From Allorhizobium ampelinum S4 (GTDB lineage: Bacteria > Pseudomonadota > Alphaproteobacteria > Rhizobiales > Rhizobiaceae), in the NCBI RefSeq assembly GCF_000016285.1, contig NC_011984.1, positions 147,621 to 211,620 of the forward strand: a DNA stretch of 64,000 bases, read 5' to 3'. A program made the translations under genes and the position numbers. The notes beneath the pieces were generated by a model. It made no database searches. It was not told the DNA's origin and was given only the letters and a program-made list of their open reading frames with translations. This document shows, in pieces, positions 29,363 to 37,087 of this stretch; the first letter of the stretch is position 1, and each line of letters begins with the position of its first letter.

Positions 29363-30391
29363 ATGGAAAAGACCATGAAAGCGGCCGTCGTCCGCGAGTT
29401 CGGCAAGCCACTTGTTATCGAGGAGGTGACCGTACCCCGGCCGGGCGCCGGCCAGATTCTGGTCAAGATCGCCGCCACCGGGGTCTGCCACACCGATCTG
29501 CATGCCGCCGAGGGCGACTGGCCGGTCAAGCCGAAACCGCCCTTCATCCCCGGGCATGAAGGTGTCGGCCATGTCGTGGCGGTTGGCTCCGGCGTCTGCC
29601 ACGTCAAGGAAGGCGACCGGGTAGGCGTGCCGTGGCTCTATACCGCCTGTGGTCATTGCAAGCATTGCCTCGGCGGCTGGGAAACGTTGTGCGAGGAACA
29701 ACAGAACACCGGCTATTCGGTCAACGGCAGCTTTGCTGAATATGTCGTTGCGGATCCCAACTATGTCGGCCACTTGCCAGATAATGTGTCCTTCGTCGAT
29801 ATCGCACCCATCCTTTGCGCCGGGGTGACCGTTTATAAGGGCCTCAAGGTGACGGATACCAAGCCTGGCGACTGGGTCGTCATCTCAGGCATCGGTGGTC
29901 TTGGGCATTTGGCCGTACAATATGCCAAGGCCATGGGGCTCAATGTCATCGCGGTCGATATCGACGATGCCAAGCTCGACCTTGCAAAACGGCTTGGTGC
30001 ATCGCTTGCTGTTAACGCAAGGAAAGACGATCCGGCAGCCTTCGTGAAGAAAGAAGTCGGCGGTGCCCAGGGCGTTCTCGTAACCGCGGTTTCCCCAAAA
30101 GCCTTCGAGCAGTCACTTGGCATGGTCGGTCGTGGCGGGACTGTATCGTTGAACGGTCTGCCGCCGGGAGACTTCCCGCTGTCGATCTTCGACACGGTGT
30201 TGAACGGCGTGACGGTCCGCGGTTCCATTGTCGGCACGCGGCTCGACCTCCAGGAAGCGCTCGACTTCGCCGGAGAAGGCAAGGTCAAGGCAACCATTGC
30301 GACTGAACGGCTCGAGAACATCAACGACATCTTCTCGCGGATGCATCATGGTGACATTCAGGGCCGGATCGTCATCGACTTCGAGAAGTAG
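29363..30391 (+). CDS. adhP: Zinc-dependent alcohol dehydrogenase, AdhP type
   Basis: The 342-residue medium-chain dehydrogenase has catalytic-zinc ligands Cys42, His65 and Glu66, and the structural-zinc cysteines 96, 99, 102 and 110. The nucleotide fold is [17 protein letters not shown]. This is the AdhP/ethanol-active class. It follows the aldehyde dehydrogenase by 11 bp with GGAG before the ATG. With it, it would interconvert a primary alcohol, aldehyde and acid. It is intact. Confidence 0.93.
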   Translation: MEKTMKAAVVREFGKPLVIEEVTVPRPGAGQILVKIAATGVCHTDLHAAEGDWPVKPKPPFIPGHEGVGHVVAVGSGVCHVKEGDRVGVPWLYTACGHCKHCLGGWETLCEEQQNTGYSVNGSFAEYVVADPNYVGHLPDNVSFVDIAPILCAGVTVYKGLKVTDTKPGDWVVISGIGGLGHLAVQYAKAMGLNVIAVDIDDAKLDLAKRLGASLAVNARKDDPAAFVKKEVGGAQGVLVTAVSPKAFEQSLGMVGRGGTVSLNGLPPGDFPLSIFDTVLNGVTVRGSIVGTRLDLQEALDFAGEGKVKATIATERLENINDIFSRMHHGDIQGRIVIDFEK

Positions 30392-31259
30392 CTGACCTGC
30401 CACAAGCCGTAGTCCCGCCCCCTCGCGGACCATCAAACAAGCCCGTGGTTCACGAAACGGCGCCCTTATGTCAATTTGGATTTCTCGCAGCTCCTATGTA
30501 CCGGCGCTTACGTCGAGCTGTTCGCATCAAAGAGCCGCCCCCCCTTGTCGACCAGTTCATCGGGCCGCATGGAGATGTACATGACCGAATTTTTATGTCG
30601 ATCATCTTCGCAACGCTGCCGCTCCAGGCCGCGGTGGGATTTGCGATCGTCATGTCTGCCGGCTGCGCGGCAATTGCCAGCCTGGTCAGCCTGGGCCGGG
30701 CTCGCTACGAAGCGGTGGAACAGCCTGGCACGACTTGAAGGAAGCCGCGCCACGGCAGCCTGGGTGAAGGAGGGCGCTCCCCTTTCCAGATTGCGAACTT
30801 GCAAGTTCCAATCAGCGGGTCGTTAACTTCCAATTGGCCGGGAACAACAGTTCCAATTTTCCCGAGATTCGAGGAAGGCATGTTCGAGAGGTTTGTAGAA
30901 CATCCGACGTAGGAAGCCCTTTCCTCCACGACATCGCAGCGGGTGATCGATCTCTATCTTCTCAGCTCGAGTAACGCGTTGGGTCACGGCATCCTGATGA
31001 TTTCAAGGATTTCAATCCGGACTTTGCGCTCGCAGCAATTTAACCACCCTCAGGCCGGACGCTCTCAAAATCTTCCGCTCACGCCTGTTTTGCACCTGGC
31101 GAATTTGGATTTTTGTCTTTTTTGACGGGGAGTTAGCGATCGTAGTTTCGCGTAGCGTGGCGGGCTGTAGCGTGTTGCAGGGGCACGCAACACCCGATTC
31201 TTGCGATTGGTCGAGAGGGCTATTCCCAGTCTGGCTGCGCAGATGGACCGTTGCTTCCG
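30392..31259. other. Mostly non-coding region after adhP
   Basis: About 870 bp. It holds one possible small membrane-protein gene (30496-30738, listed separately). The remainder to about 31260 has no gene, tRNA or clear repeat. Its right end runs into an IS1182-like remnant. Confidence 0.4.
30496..30738 (+). CDS. Possible small membrane protein, unknown
   Basis: An 80-codon frame from ATG 30496 encodes a basic N-terminus, a PPPLVDQFIGPHGDVHDRIF segment and one or two hydrophobic stretches (MSIIFATLPLQAAVGFAIVM). I do not recognise the family. No strong ribosome site is seen and a second frame overlaps fully, so it may not be expressed. Confidence 0.25.
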   Translation: MYRRLRRAVRIKEPPPLVDQFIGPHGDVHDRIFMSIIFATLPLQAAVGFAIVMSAGCAAIASLVSLGRARYEAVEQPGTT

Positions 31260-31595
31260 AAGGCCGATGTCAAGGGTGTTTCGCCAGCTAGTAACTGGGT
31301 CGGATTGTCATGCCTGAAAACCGCAATTGTCCGGTAGTCTCGTGTGAGCCGCATCAGCCACAGTGCCTCGAAATCGCGAAGGCAAGCCTTCTCCAAATGA
31401 CTGGATTGATCGAGATACCCCCACATGAAGGCGAATCATTTCGCCGGGATGGTGCGCGGATTGCCCGGTCGCGGCAGCAACCCTGCGCGTGTCCACGAAG
31501 GCATCGACGGCGCGGACCAACGCATCGGGCTCGACATAATCTCCGAAGGGCAAACGGGCTGCCTTGCGGCGATCTGCACCTTCAATGTCCGTCAT
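31260..31595 (-). pseudogene. IS1182-like transposase, N-terminal remnant with frameshift
   Basis: The minus strand reads LPFGDYVEPDALVRAVDAFVDT, then ATGQSAHHPGEMIRL. It continues in another frame as WGYLDQSSHLEKACLRDFEA and LTRDYRTIAVFRHDN. These blocks follow the N-terminal order of IS1182-type transposases (position near a conserved PAYHP and IADFRxDN). At least one frameshift near 31420 and loss of the C-terminal two thirds make it a dead fragment. Its first codons overlap the MarR stop. Confidence 0.75.
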
Positions 31596-32089
31596 TGGTC
31601 GCCTTCCGGATCCACGGAAGCGTTGTTGATATCGTCCGCGAACTTGCGCATGAGCCGCACGAGGTCCTCAACGTCCGCCGAGTCCCAACTGGCGAAGATC
31701 GCTTGCCCCATCTTGTCGCGTGCCTGATCGACGCGGTCGGTCATGGTCTTGCCCTGCGGCGATATCGTTGCCTCGCGAACTCGACCATCAGCGGCGCTCC
31801 CCCGGCGTTCGATCAGGCCAAGGCTGTCCAGCTTGGCGACCTGGCGGCTGACGGTGGTGTAATCGCGCCCTACACGGTCGGCGAGATCGACGACGCCGAT
31901 CGGACCGAGCCGCTCCACCATGACCAGTAGCGGGAACAATGCGCGGTCGAGCGAAATGCCCGCCGCCCGGACCATAGCCTCGTCACGTTGGGGACGGTTC
32001 ATGATGCTGACGATGTCGATCAATGCGCCATGCAGTTCGCGCAGCCGGCTGCTAATATGTGTAGTTTGCACTTTCTTTGTTGACTTCAT
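31592..32089 (-). CDS. MarR-family transcriptional regulator
   Basis: The 165-residue protein has the MarR winged helix (LGPIGVVDLADRVGRDYTTVSRQVAKLDSLGLIERR, about residues 60-100) and the wing DGRVREATISPQG. It is divergent from the FAD monooxygenase with only 44 bp between starts, so it most likely represses that gene and releases on binding an aromatic or phenolic ligand, as MarR proteins usually do. It is intact although its 3' end touches the IS remnant. Confidence 0.9.
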   Translation of the reverse strand: MKSTKKVQTTHISSRLRELHGALIDIVSIMNRPQRDEAMVRAAGISLDRALFPLLVMVERLGPIGVVDLADRVGRDYTTVSRQVAKLDSLGLIERRGSAADGRVREATISPQGKTMTDRVDQARDKMGQAIFASWDSADVEDLVRLMRKFADDINNASVDPEGDQ

Positions 32090-32133
32090 GCCGATCCTCC
32101 AGTTATATGCATATTACACATATGGAGTTGATA

Positions 32134-33648
32134 ATGACAGAGCAATTTGCAGCCGAGGTGCTGATTTGCGGCGCGGGAGCGGCCGGGCTGACTCTCGCCA
32201 TTGATCTGGCGCGTAGAGGTACTTCCTTCCGGTTGATCGAGAAGCTGGACGATCCATTCCGCGGCTCGCGCGGCAAGGGCATCCAGCCACGTACCCAGGA
32301 AGTGTTCGAGGATCTCGGCGTTCTCGACCGCGTGGTCGCGGCCGGCGGTTTCTACACAAAGCAGCGGGAGTATCACGCCGACGGAAGCTTTACTGATTCC
32401 GATGTCGTAGAGCCCGCAGAATCGACGCCAGCGGAGCCGTACCATCTGGCCCTGATGGTCCCGCAATTCCTGACCGAAGCCGTGATGCGTGAGCGCCTGC
32501 ACGAGCTCGGGCATCGGCCGGTGTTCGGCTGTGAGTTGGCCGGCTTTGAACAGGACGCTGACGGTGTGACGGCGCACCTGACGGGCAAGCGCGGCAAGGA
32601 GACCGTCCGGGTGCGCTGGCTCGTCGGCGCCGACGGCGGTCGCAGCTTCGTGCGCCAAGCTCTCGATATCGGCTTTCCCGGCAAGACGCTCGGCGTTCGC
32701 GCCATCGTCGCCGATGTCGCCCTGACAGGGCTCAGCCGGGACGTCTGGCATCGTTTCGCCGAGGGCGACATGGAACGGCAACTATCGTTCTGCCCGCTCG
32801 CCGGCACCGACATGTTCCAAATACAGGGGCCGATCCCATTGGAAGGCGATGTCGATCTTTCCGCCGAGGGCCTGGCCGCATTGGTGGCTGCGCGCACCGG
32901 CCGGAACGATATCCGCATTCAGTCGGTGTCGTGGGCGTCGGCCTTTCACATGAATGCCCGACTCGCCGATCGTTATCGTGTCGATCGCGTGTTGCTCGTC
33001 GGCGACGCGGCGCATATTCATCCGCCAACCGGTGGGCAGGGTCTCAATACCAGCGTTCAGGACGCCTACAATATCGGCTGGAAGCTGGCGGCGGTCGCGA
33101 CCGGCGCGCCGGCCGCGTTGCTCGACAGCTACGAAGAGGAACGCCGGCCCGTCGCGGCCGCCATGCTCGGCCTCGCCACGAAGTTGCTTGACGCCATCAA
33201 GCGCGGCGAGATGCGGCGTGGCCGCGAGGTGCATCAGCTCGATATCGGCTATCCCGAGTCTTCCCTCGCGCTGGAGAGTCCGGAGCGAAGCGGCGCTCTT
33301 CTCGCGGGCGATCGTGCGCCCGATGCGCCGCTGCGTGGCGCCGCCGGTCAACCGACGCGGCTGTTCGATCTCTTCCAAGGTCCGCAGTGGACCTTGATGG
33401 GCTATGAGGTAGCGCGCGACCTCGTCTCGCCGCGGCGGGGTTTGCACATCCACACCATCGGCCCGCATGGCGACCTCGTCGACGATGTGGGGCATTTTCA
33501 AGACGCCTATGCCCTCACAGCCGGCAACTGGGTGCTGATCCGGCCCGACGGCTATGTCGGCGCCATCGTGTCCTCGGAAGAAATCACGGCGCTGGAGATG
33601 TATCTGCAGTCGGTGGGTCTCGGCCTCCGCCCAGGCGATGTGTCATGA
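32134..33648 (+). CDS. FAD-dependent aromatic monooxygenase (PheA/TetX-like class A)
   Basis: The 504-residue protein has the N-terminal dinucleotide fold ICGAGAAGLTLAIDLARRG, the DG motif GADGGRSFVRQ, the GD motif LLVGDAAHIHPPTGGQG and a thioredoxin-like C-terminal tail of the phenol-hydroxylase group. ATG 32134 is selected by GGAG six bases upstream; the frame's earlier ATG 32122 is less likely. It would hydroxylate an aromatic compound or an antibiotic such as rifampicin or tetracycline using NAD(P)H and oxygen. It is controlled by the divergent MarR gene. Confidence 0.9.
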   Translation: MTEQFAAEVLICGAGAAGLTLAIDLARRGTSFRLIEKLDDPFRGSRGKGIQPRTQEVFEDLGVLDRVVAAGGFYTKQREYHADGSFTDSDVVEPAESTPAEPYHLALMVPQFLTEAVMRERLHELGHRPVFGCELAGFEQDADGVTAHLTGKRGKETVRVRWLVGADGGRSFVRQALDIGFPGKTLGVRAIVADVALTGLSRDVWHRFAEGDMERQLSFCPLAGTDMFQIQGPIPLEGDVDLSAEGLAALVAARTGRNDIRIQSVSWASAFHMNARLADRYRVDRVLLVGDAAHIHPPTGGQGLNTSVQDAYNIGWKLAAVATGAPAALLDSYEEERRPVAAAMLGLATKLLDAIKRGEMRRGREVHQLDIGYPESSLALESPERSGALLAGDRAPDAPLRGAAGQPTRLFDLFQGPQWTLMGYEVARDLVSPRRGLHIHTIGPHGDLVDDVGHFQDAYALTAGNWVLIRPDGYVGAIVSSEEITALEMYLQSVGLGLRPGDVS

Positions 33649-34115
33649 ATGCCGCCACGGCTCAAGGGCTAGGCGACGTGCCGGTTCATCGAGTTCTCGT
33701 CACTACGTTTTTGCACAGCCTGCCGCCAGGCTGTGCAAAAACCCCACCCGGGGGCGCCACCACAGCCACTATCCGCTAAACCGACCTTCTAAAATTCGGT
33801 TGGGGTCGTGAACTGTCATCGGCCCGATTCCACAAACTGGGCCTTACAGCGGATATCGACTGACGCGAGGTTCGCTCTTGTCTACGAGTTCCGCGCGTGG
33901 CCGCCTCAGGATGGTGGCTCGATATTGGGGGCTGCTATCTACGACAGCGTGCTGAAGCACAAGGGTTAGCGCGCTGTCACCCCTATAGCTCGAATGGACA
34001 ACAATAGCTGGATGTATGACGATGGATGCGCTCCACCATCGGCTCACCGGTCTGCCCCTATCGCCACAGCGTCCGGATCGACTTTCCACGCCCGAGCGAG
34101 CACATTGGACCCGGA
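33649..34115. other. Region between monooxygenase and TetR gene, with a perfect 36-nt hairpin
   Basis: About 470 bp have no supportable gene. The antisense frame 33844-34137 is low in family likeness. A perfect inverted repeat lies at 33707-33742 (separate entry). The rest is featureless. Confidence 0.45.
33707..33742. repeat. Perfect 16-bp inverted repeat with 4-base loop
   Basis: GTTTTTGCACAGCCTG (33707-33722), loop CCGC, then its exact complement CAGGCTGTGCAAAAAC (33727-33742). The T-run is on the 5' side of the stem and the A-run on the 3' side in both strands, so it does not fit a normal intrinsic terminator. Abutted insertion-sequence ends or a structural hairpin are alternatives. Confidence 0.8.
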
Positions 34116-34697
34116 TCACCCCTCGGGGACAGCCCACCCCCGGACACTAACATCCGCCAGCGCCTCGAATATGGAAGGCGTGCGTTCCAAGCGGGCGATC
34201 GTTCGCGCGCCTTCGAGGGCGGCTACCAATGCGGCTGCGGTAGAGGATGCGCGCGTGGGAGCGAAACCGCACCCCGTAAAATGCTCCGCAACAATCTCGG
34301 TCGAATCAACAAATCCGCGCGCGACCCTTTTGGTCAGCTCCGCGTCGAGCGCGGGCAGTTCGTTCGCCAGGTTTTGCATGAGACATCCGTACTGGAAGTC
34401 GGAGGTGACCATCTCGGCCGCGAATGTATCGAAGAGTCGATGAACAAAGCTCAGGGCATCTCCCGTCGTATGCGCCGAGATATCCCGCAATACAGCCATT
34501 CTACGCGCAACGTATTGATCGATTGCTTCTTCTGCGAGCTGTGTCTTGCCTCGTGGAAAGTGAAAGTAGAACGATCCTTTAGGCGCACCGCTTTCTTCAA
34601 GGATCTGGGTCAATCCAGTCGCAGTGTAGCCTTGGATGCGAAACAGGCGTTGGGCCGTGGCAATCGCGCTAGCGCGGGCGTCAGTTTTACGTGTCAT
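34116..34697 (-). CDS. TetR-family transcriptional repressor
   Basis: The 193-residue protein has a TetR N-terminal helix-turn-helix (ATAQRLFRIQGYTATGLTQI, ESGAPKGSFYFHFPRGKTQL, about residues 12-50) and a variable ligand-binding C-terminal half with two Cys. ATG 34697 gives MTRKTDA; the longer frame to 34916 crosses the promoter region. It is divergent from the epoxide-hydrolase-like gene, and a 50-bp near-perfect palindrome lies between them, probably its operator. It is likely a repressor released by the hydrolase substrate. Confidence 0.9.
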   Translation of the reverse strand: MTRKTDARASAIATAQRLFRIQGYTATGLTQILEESGAPKGSFYFHFPRGKTQLAEEAIDQYVARRMAVLRDISAHTTGDALSFVHRLFDTFAAEMVTSDFQYGCLMQNLANELPALDAELTKRVARGFVDSTEIVAEHFTGCGFAPTRASSTAAALVAALEGARTIARLERTPSIFEALADVSVRGWAVPEG

Positions 34698-34730
34698 GCC
34701 GTGAGCATAACACATTTCTCTTGACGCCGC

Positions 34731-34780
34731 TATGGCGACCACCATACTATGGCGATCACCATAGTATGGTGGTCGCCATA
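34731..34780. promoter_or_regulatory. 50-bp palindromic operator of the TetR/hydrolase pair
   Basis: Two inverted arms of 22 bp (34731-34752 and 34759-34780) match perfectly around CGATCA, itself GATC-centred with one mismatch. A -35-like TTGACG (34721-34726) and -10-like CATACT (34743-34748) for the hydrolase overlap the left arm, so a bound repressor would block the polymerase. The arms carry repeats of the half-site ATGGCGA.CACCAT, suggesting cooperative binding of two dimers. Confidence 0.88.
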
Positions 34781-34794
34781 TGAGGAGTTCGGCA

Positions 34795-36078
34795 ATGCCC
34801 CTGTACCAGATCCTAACGTCTCGACGAGCCGTCTTGGCAATGGGCGCAGCCAGCCTGGTTGCGGCTTCACTTCGCGCGGCCCGCGCAAACCTCAAAGGAG
34901 TATCTGACATGACCACATCAACTTATGGCGCGGGAACGCTCCCCGCAGGCGTACGATCGCGCATGATCCACGAGGTCAACGGCCTCGATGTTCATATTCT
35001 CGAAGCCGGGTTCGAAAACTCCAACCGGCCGCTCGCGCTGCTGCTGCACGGCTTTCCGGATTTGGCCTATGGCTGGCGGCACCTGATGCCGCTTCTGGCC
35101 GATGCCGGCTATCACGTCGTGGCGCCCGACCAGCGGGGTTTCGGTCGCACGACCGGCTGGTCGAATGACTATGACGGCCAGCTGGCGCCGTTCAGTATCC
35201 TGAACGTGACCCGCGATGCGCTCGCGCTGGTTTCAGCTCTGGGATATCGGCAAACTGCGCTGCTGGTTGGGCACGACTTCGGCTCACCCGTCGCAGCCTA
35301 TTGCGCGGTGGGCCGACCTGACGTTTTTCCCTCGGTGGTGCTGATGAGCGCGCCGTTCCCCGGCACGCCAGCATTTCCGTTCAACACTGCGGTGAACGGC
35401 GCATCGCCGGCTCAGCCGAATACCGACATCCAGACGTTGGCCGCCGCGCTTGCGGCGCTCCATCCGCCCAGAATGATCTACCAACAATATCTGAGCACAA
35501 GGGAAGCGAACCATGACCTGTCGCACCCGCCTCAAGGCTTACACGCGTTTCTTCGTACTTTCTTCCACGTCAAAAGCGCGGACTGGTCAGGGAATAGACC
35601 GCGACCTTTGAAGGCGCGAACGGCCGAAGAGTTCGGGCAGATCCCCGCCTATTACGTAATGGAACGCGGCAAAACGATGCCCGACAACGTCGCTCCATTC
35701 CAGCCGTCGGCCGAAGAGGTCATGACCTGCAAATGGCTCACCGACCCTGAACTTGCGGTGTACGCGCAGGAGTATGGCCGCACTGGCTTCCAAGGCGCGT
35801 TGCAGACTTATCGCGTCTATACCGATCCCACCCTGAATGCTGAGCTGCGCCTGTTTTCGGGCAGGACGATCGATGTCCCGTCGCTCTTCATTGGGGGGCA
35901 AAGCGATTGGGCAACCTATGTGTCGCCGGGCGCGCTCGACCTGATGAGGACCAGGGCGACGACTAAAATGAGTGACATCCAACTGATCAACGGCGCGGGT
36001 CACTGGATTCAACAGGAGCAGCCGGCTCGGCTCAGCGCGCTTCTCCTCGCTTTCGCCAAGGACGTGGGTGCGCGCTGA
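34795..36078 (+). CDS. Alpha/beta-hydrolase, epoxide-hydrolase-like, with twin-arginine-like leader
   Basis: The 427-residue protein has the oxyanion motif HGFPD, nucleophile elbow VGHDFGS with Asp161 (an Asp nucleophile, as in epoxide hydrolases and haloalkane dehalogenases) and the catalytic His403 in GAGHWIQQEQ. The N-terminus SRRAVLAMGAASLVAASL looks like a Tat signal. ATG 34795 has GAGGAG eight bases upstream. An internal ATG 34909 also has AAAGGAG upstream and would give a leaderless cytoplasmic form. It is under the divergent TetR gene through the palindrome at 34731. Confidence 0.85.
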   Translation: MPLYQILTSRRAVLAMGAASLVAASLRAARANLKGVSDMTTSTYGAGTLPAGVRSRMIHEVNGLDVHILEAGFENSNRPLALLLHGFPDLAYGWRHLMPLLADAGYHVVAPDQRGFGRTTGWSNDYDGQLAPFSILNVTRDALALVSALGYRQTALLVGHDFGSPVAAYCAVGRPDVFPSVVLMSAPFPGTPAFPFNTAVNGASPAQPNTDIQTLAAALAALHPPRMIYQQYLSTREANHDLSHPPQGLHAFLRTFFHVKSADWSGNRPRPLKARTAEEFGQIPAYYVMERGKTMPDNVAPFQPSAEEVMTCKWLTDPELAVYAQEYGRTGFQGALQTYRVYTDPTLNAELRLFSGRTIDVPSLFIGGQSDWATYVSPGALDLMRTRATTKMSDIQLINGAGHWIQQEQPARLSALLLAFAKDVGAR

Positions 36079-36203
36079 CCGCGCCCGCGAATAGGCCTCC
36101 GCTTCGTCTTGCCGATTGCGCGGTGTCGCTTACGGCTCGAACCAAGCGGAGAAAGATAGCCGCGCTGTCTGGTGATATTTGTCTGTAGGCAATCCAGCAC
36201 GCT

Positions 36204-36947
36204 CTAACTGCGGCGCTCCATCAGCAAGATAAGTTCGATCCCGGCGAGAACACAGTCGAGCCCTCGGTCGAACTCGATCTCGGCCCCCGGATGTGTGGCC
36301 TCGCTGACGACCCTTGCCATCATCGGAAACCGACCGGTGGAGATCAGCCGTTTAAGATAGGGCCACCAAGCCACCTGCCACTCCGTCGGACCCATGCCGC
36401 TTTCGCGCTCGGCGCGAAGCTCGTTCGCTTCGTTGCGCAAAGCGCCGATCACGTAGGCGGCGACGGTGTTCACCGCCTGCATGATGGCGTCCATGTCCTT
36501 GAACGCGTGCGCATCGCTCAGCGCCGCATATACTGCTTCGAGATGCGTAATGGCGTTGGGGCCAAGGTTCGGCCTGCCTCCGAGGAGTTCGATGAACCAT
36601 GGGTGCTGCCGCGTGGCCTGACGCAGGCGATCACCGACGGTGCGAAGAGCCTCGCGCCAGCCGCTGCCCAGTGGGCCGGCGGCCAGCATCTCTCCATAGA
36701 CGGCGTCCACCATCAGCTCCAGCAACTCCTCCTTGGTGGAGAGGTAGCTGTAAAGACGCATGGTGGTCGCATCGAGAGAGGCGGCAACCTTTCGCAACGA
36801 GACGGATGCCAGTCCTTGCCTGTCGGCGATGGCAATGGCGCCGTTCGTGATGATTTCGCGGTTCAGCGGAGCGAGCGGGCCTTTCGGCTCAGGCCTCTCC
36901 CACAGGACCGCACCGCCGTTTGCTGCTGGTTTGGGCAAGTTCTTCAT
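36204..36947 (-). CDS. TetR-family regulator (TetR_C-type ligand domain)
   Basis: The 247-residue protein begins with a Pro-rich extension (WERPEPKGPLAPLNREIITNGAIAIADRQG), then the helix-turn-helix (LASVSLRKVAASLDATTMRLYSYLSTKEEL) and a C-terminal domain like classical TetR (EFDRGLDCVLAGIELILLMER). It is divergent from the FAD monooxygenase at 37088. The intergenic part contains CCTAGGT/ACCTAGG inverted repeats around a promoter. The pairing resembles TetR/TetX-type or antibiotic-modifying monooxygenase loci. It is probably a repressor. Confidence 0.88.
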   Translation of the reverse strand: MKNLPKPAANGGAVLWERPEPKGPLAPLNREIITNGAIAIADRQGLASVSLRKVAASLDATTMRLYSYLSTKEELLELMVDAVYGEMLAAGPLGSGWREALRTVGDRLRQATRQHPWFIELLGGRPNLGPNAITHLEAVYAALSDAHAFKDMDAIMQAVNTVAAYVIGALRNEANELRAERESGMGPTEWQVAWWPYLKRLISTGRFPMMARVVSEATHPGAEIEFDRGLDCVLAGIELILLMERRS

Positions 36948-37087
36948 ACGGCAACCCTAGGTGAACAGGAGTACGGTTGACAAGTATCGTACCTAGGACG
37001 TACAGTGTTATTCACGCATACAACGTTATGAAAGCCAGGCGCGTGGACTCAGAATCAACTTCGGTACTCGTGATGGACGGCGGCCCC
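36948..37087. promoter_or_regulatory. TetR-controlled divergent promoter of the second FAD monooxygenase
   Basis: CCTAGGT at 36956-36962 and ACCTAGG at 36991-36997 are inverted copies 28 bp apart. GTACG (36971-36975) and CGTAC (36988-36992) are nested between them. A -35 box TTGACA at 36977-36982 and a -10-like TACAGT at 37001-37006 (18-bp spacing) lie among these repeats. This arrangement is typical of a repressor overlapping the promoter. Confidence 0.65.

Noticed and set aside
32055..32123. Inverted ATATGTGTA/TACACATAT pair as MarR operator
   Set aside because: Only nine bases each, AT-rich and 51 bp apart, with the left copy inside the MarR gene; may be chance. The monooxygenase is still likely MarR-controlled because of its divergent position.
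33707..33742. Intrinsic terminator of the FAD monooxygenase
   Set aside because: No T-run follows the stem on either strand; the T-run precedes it.
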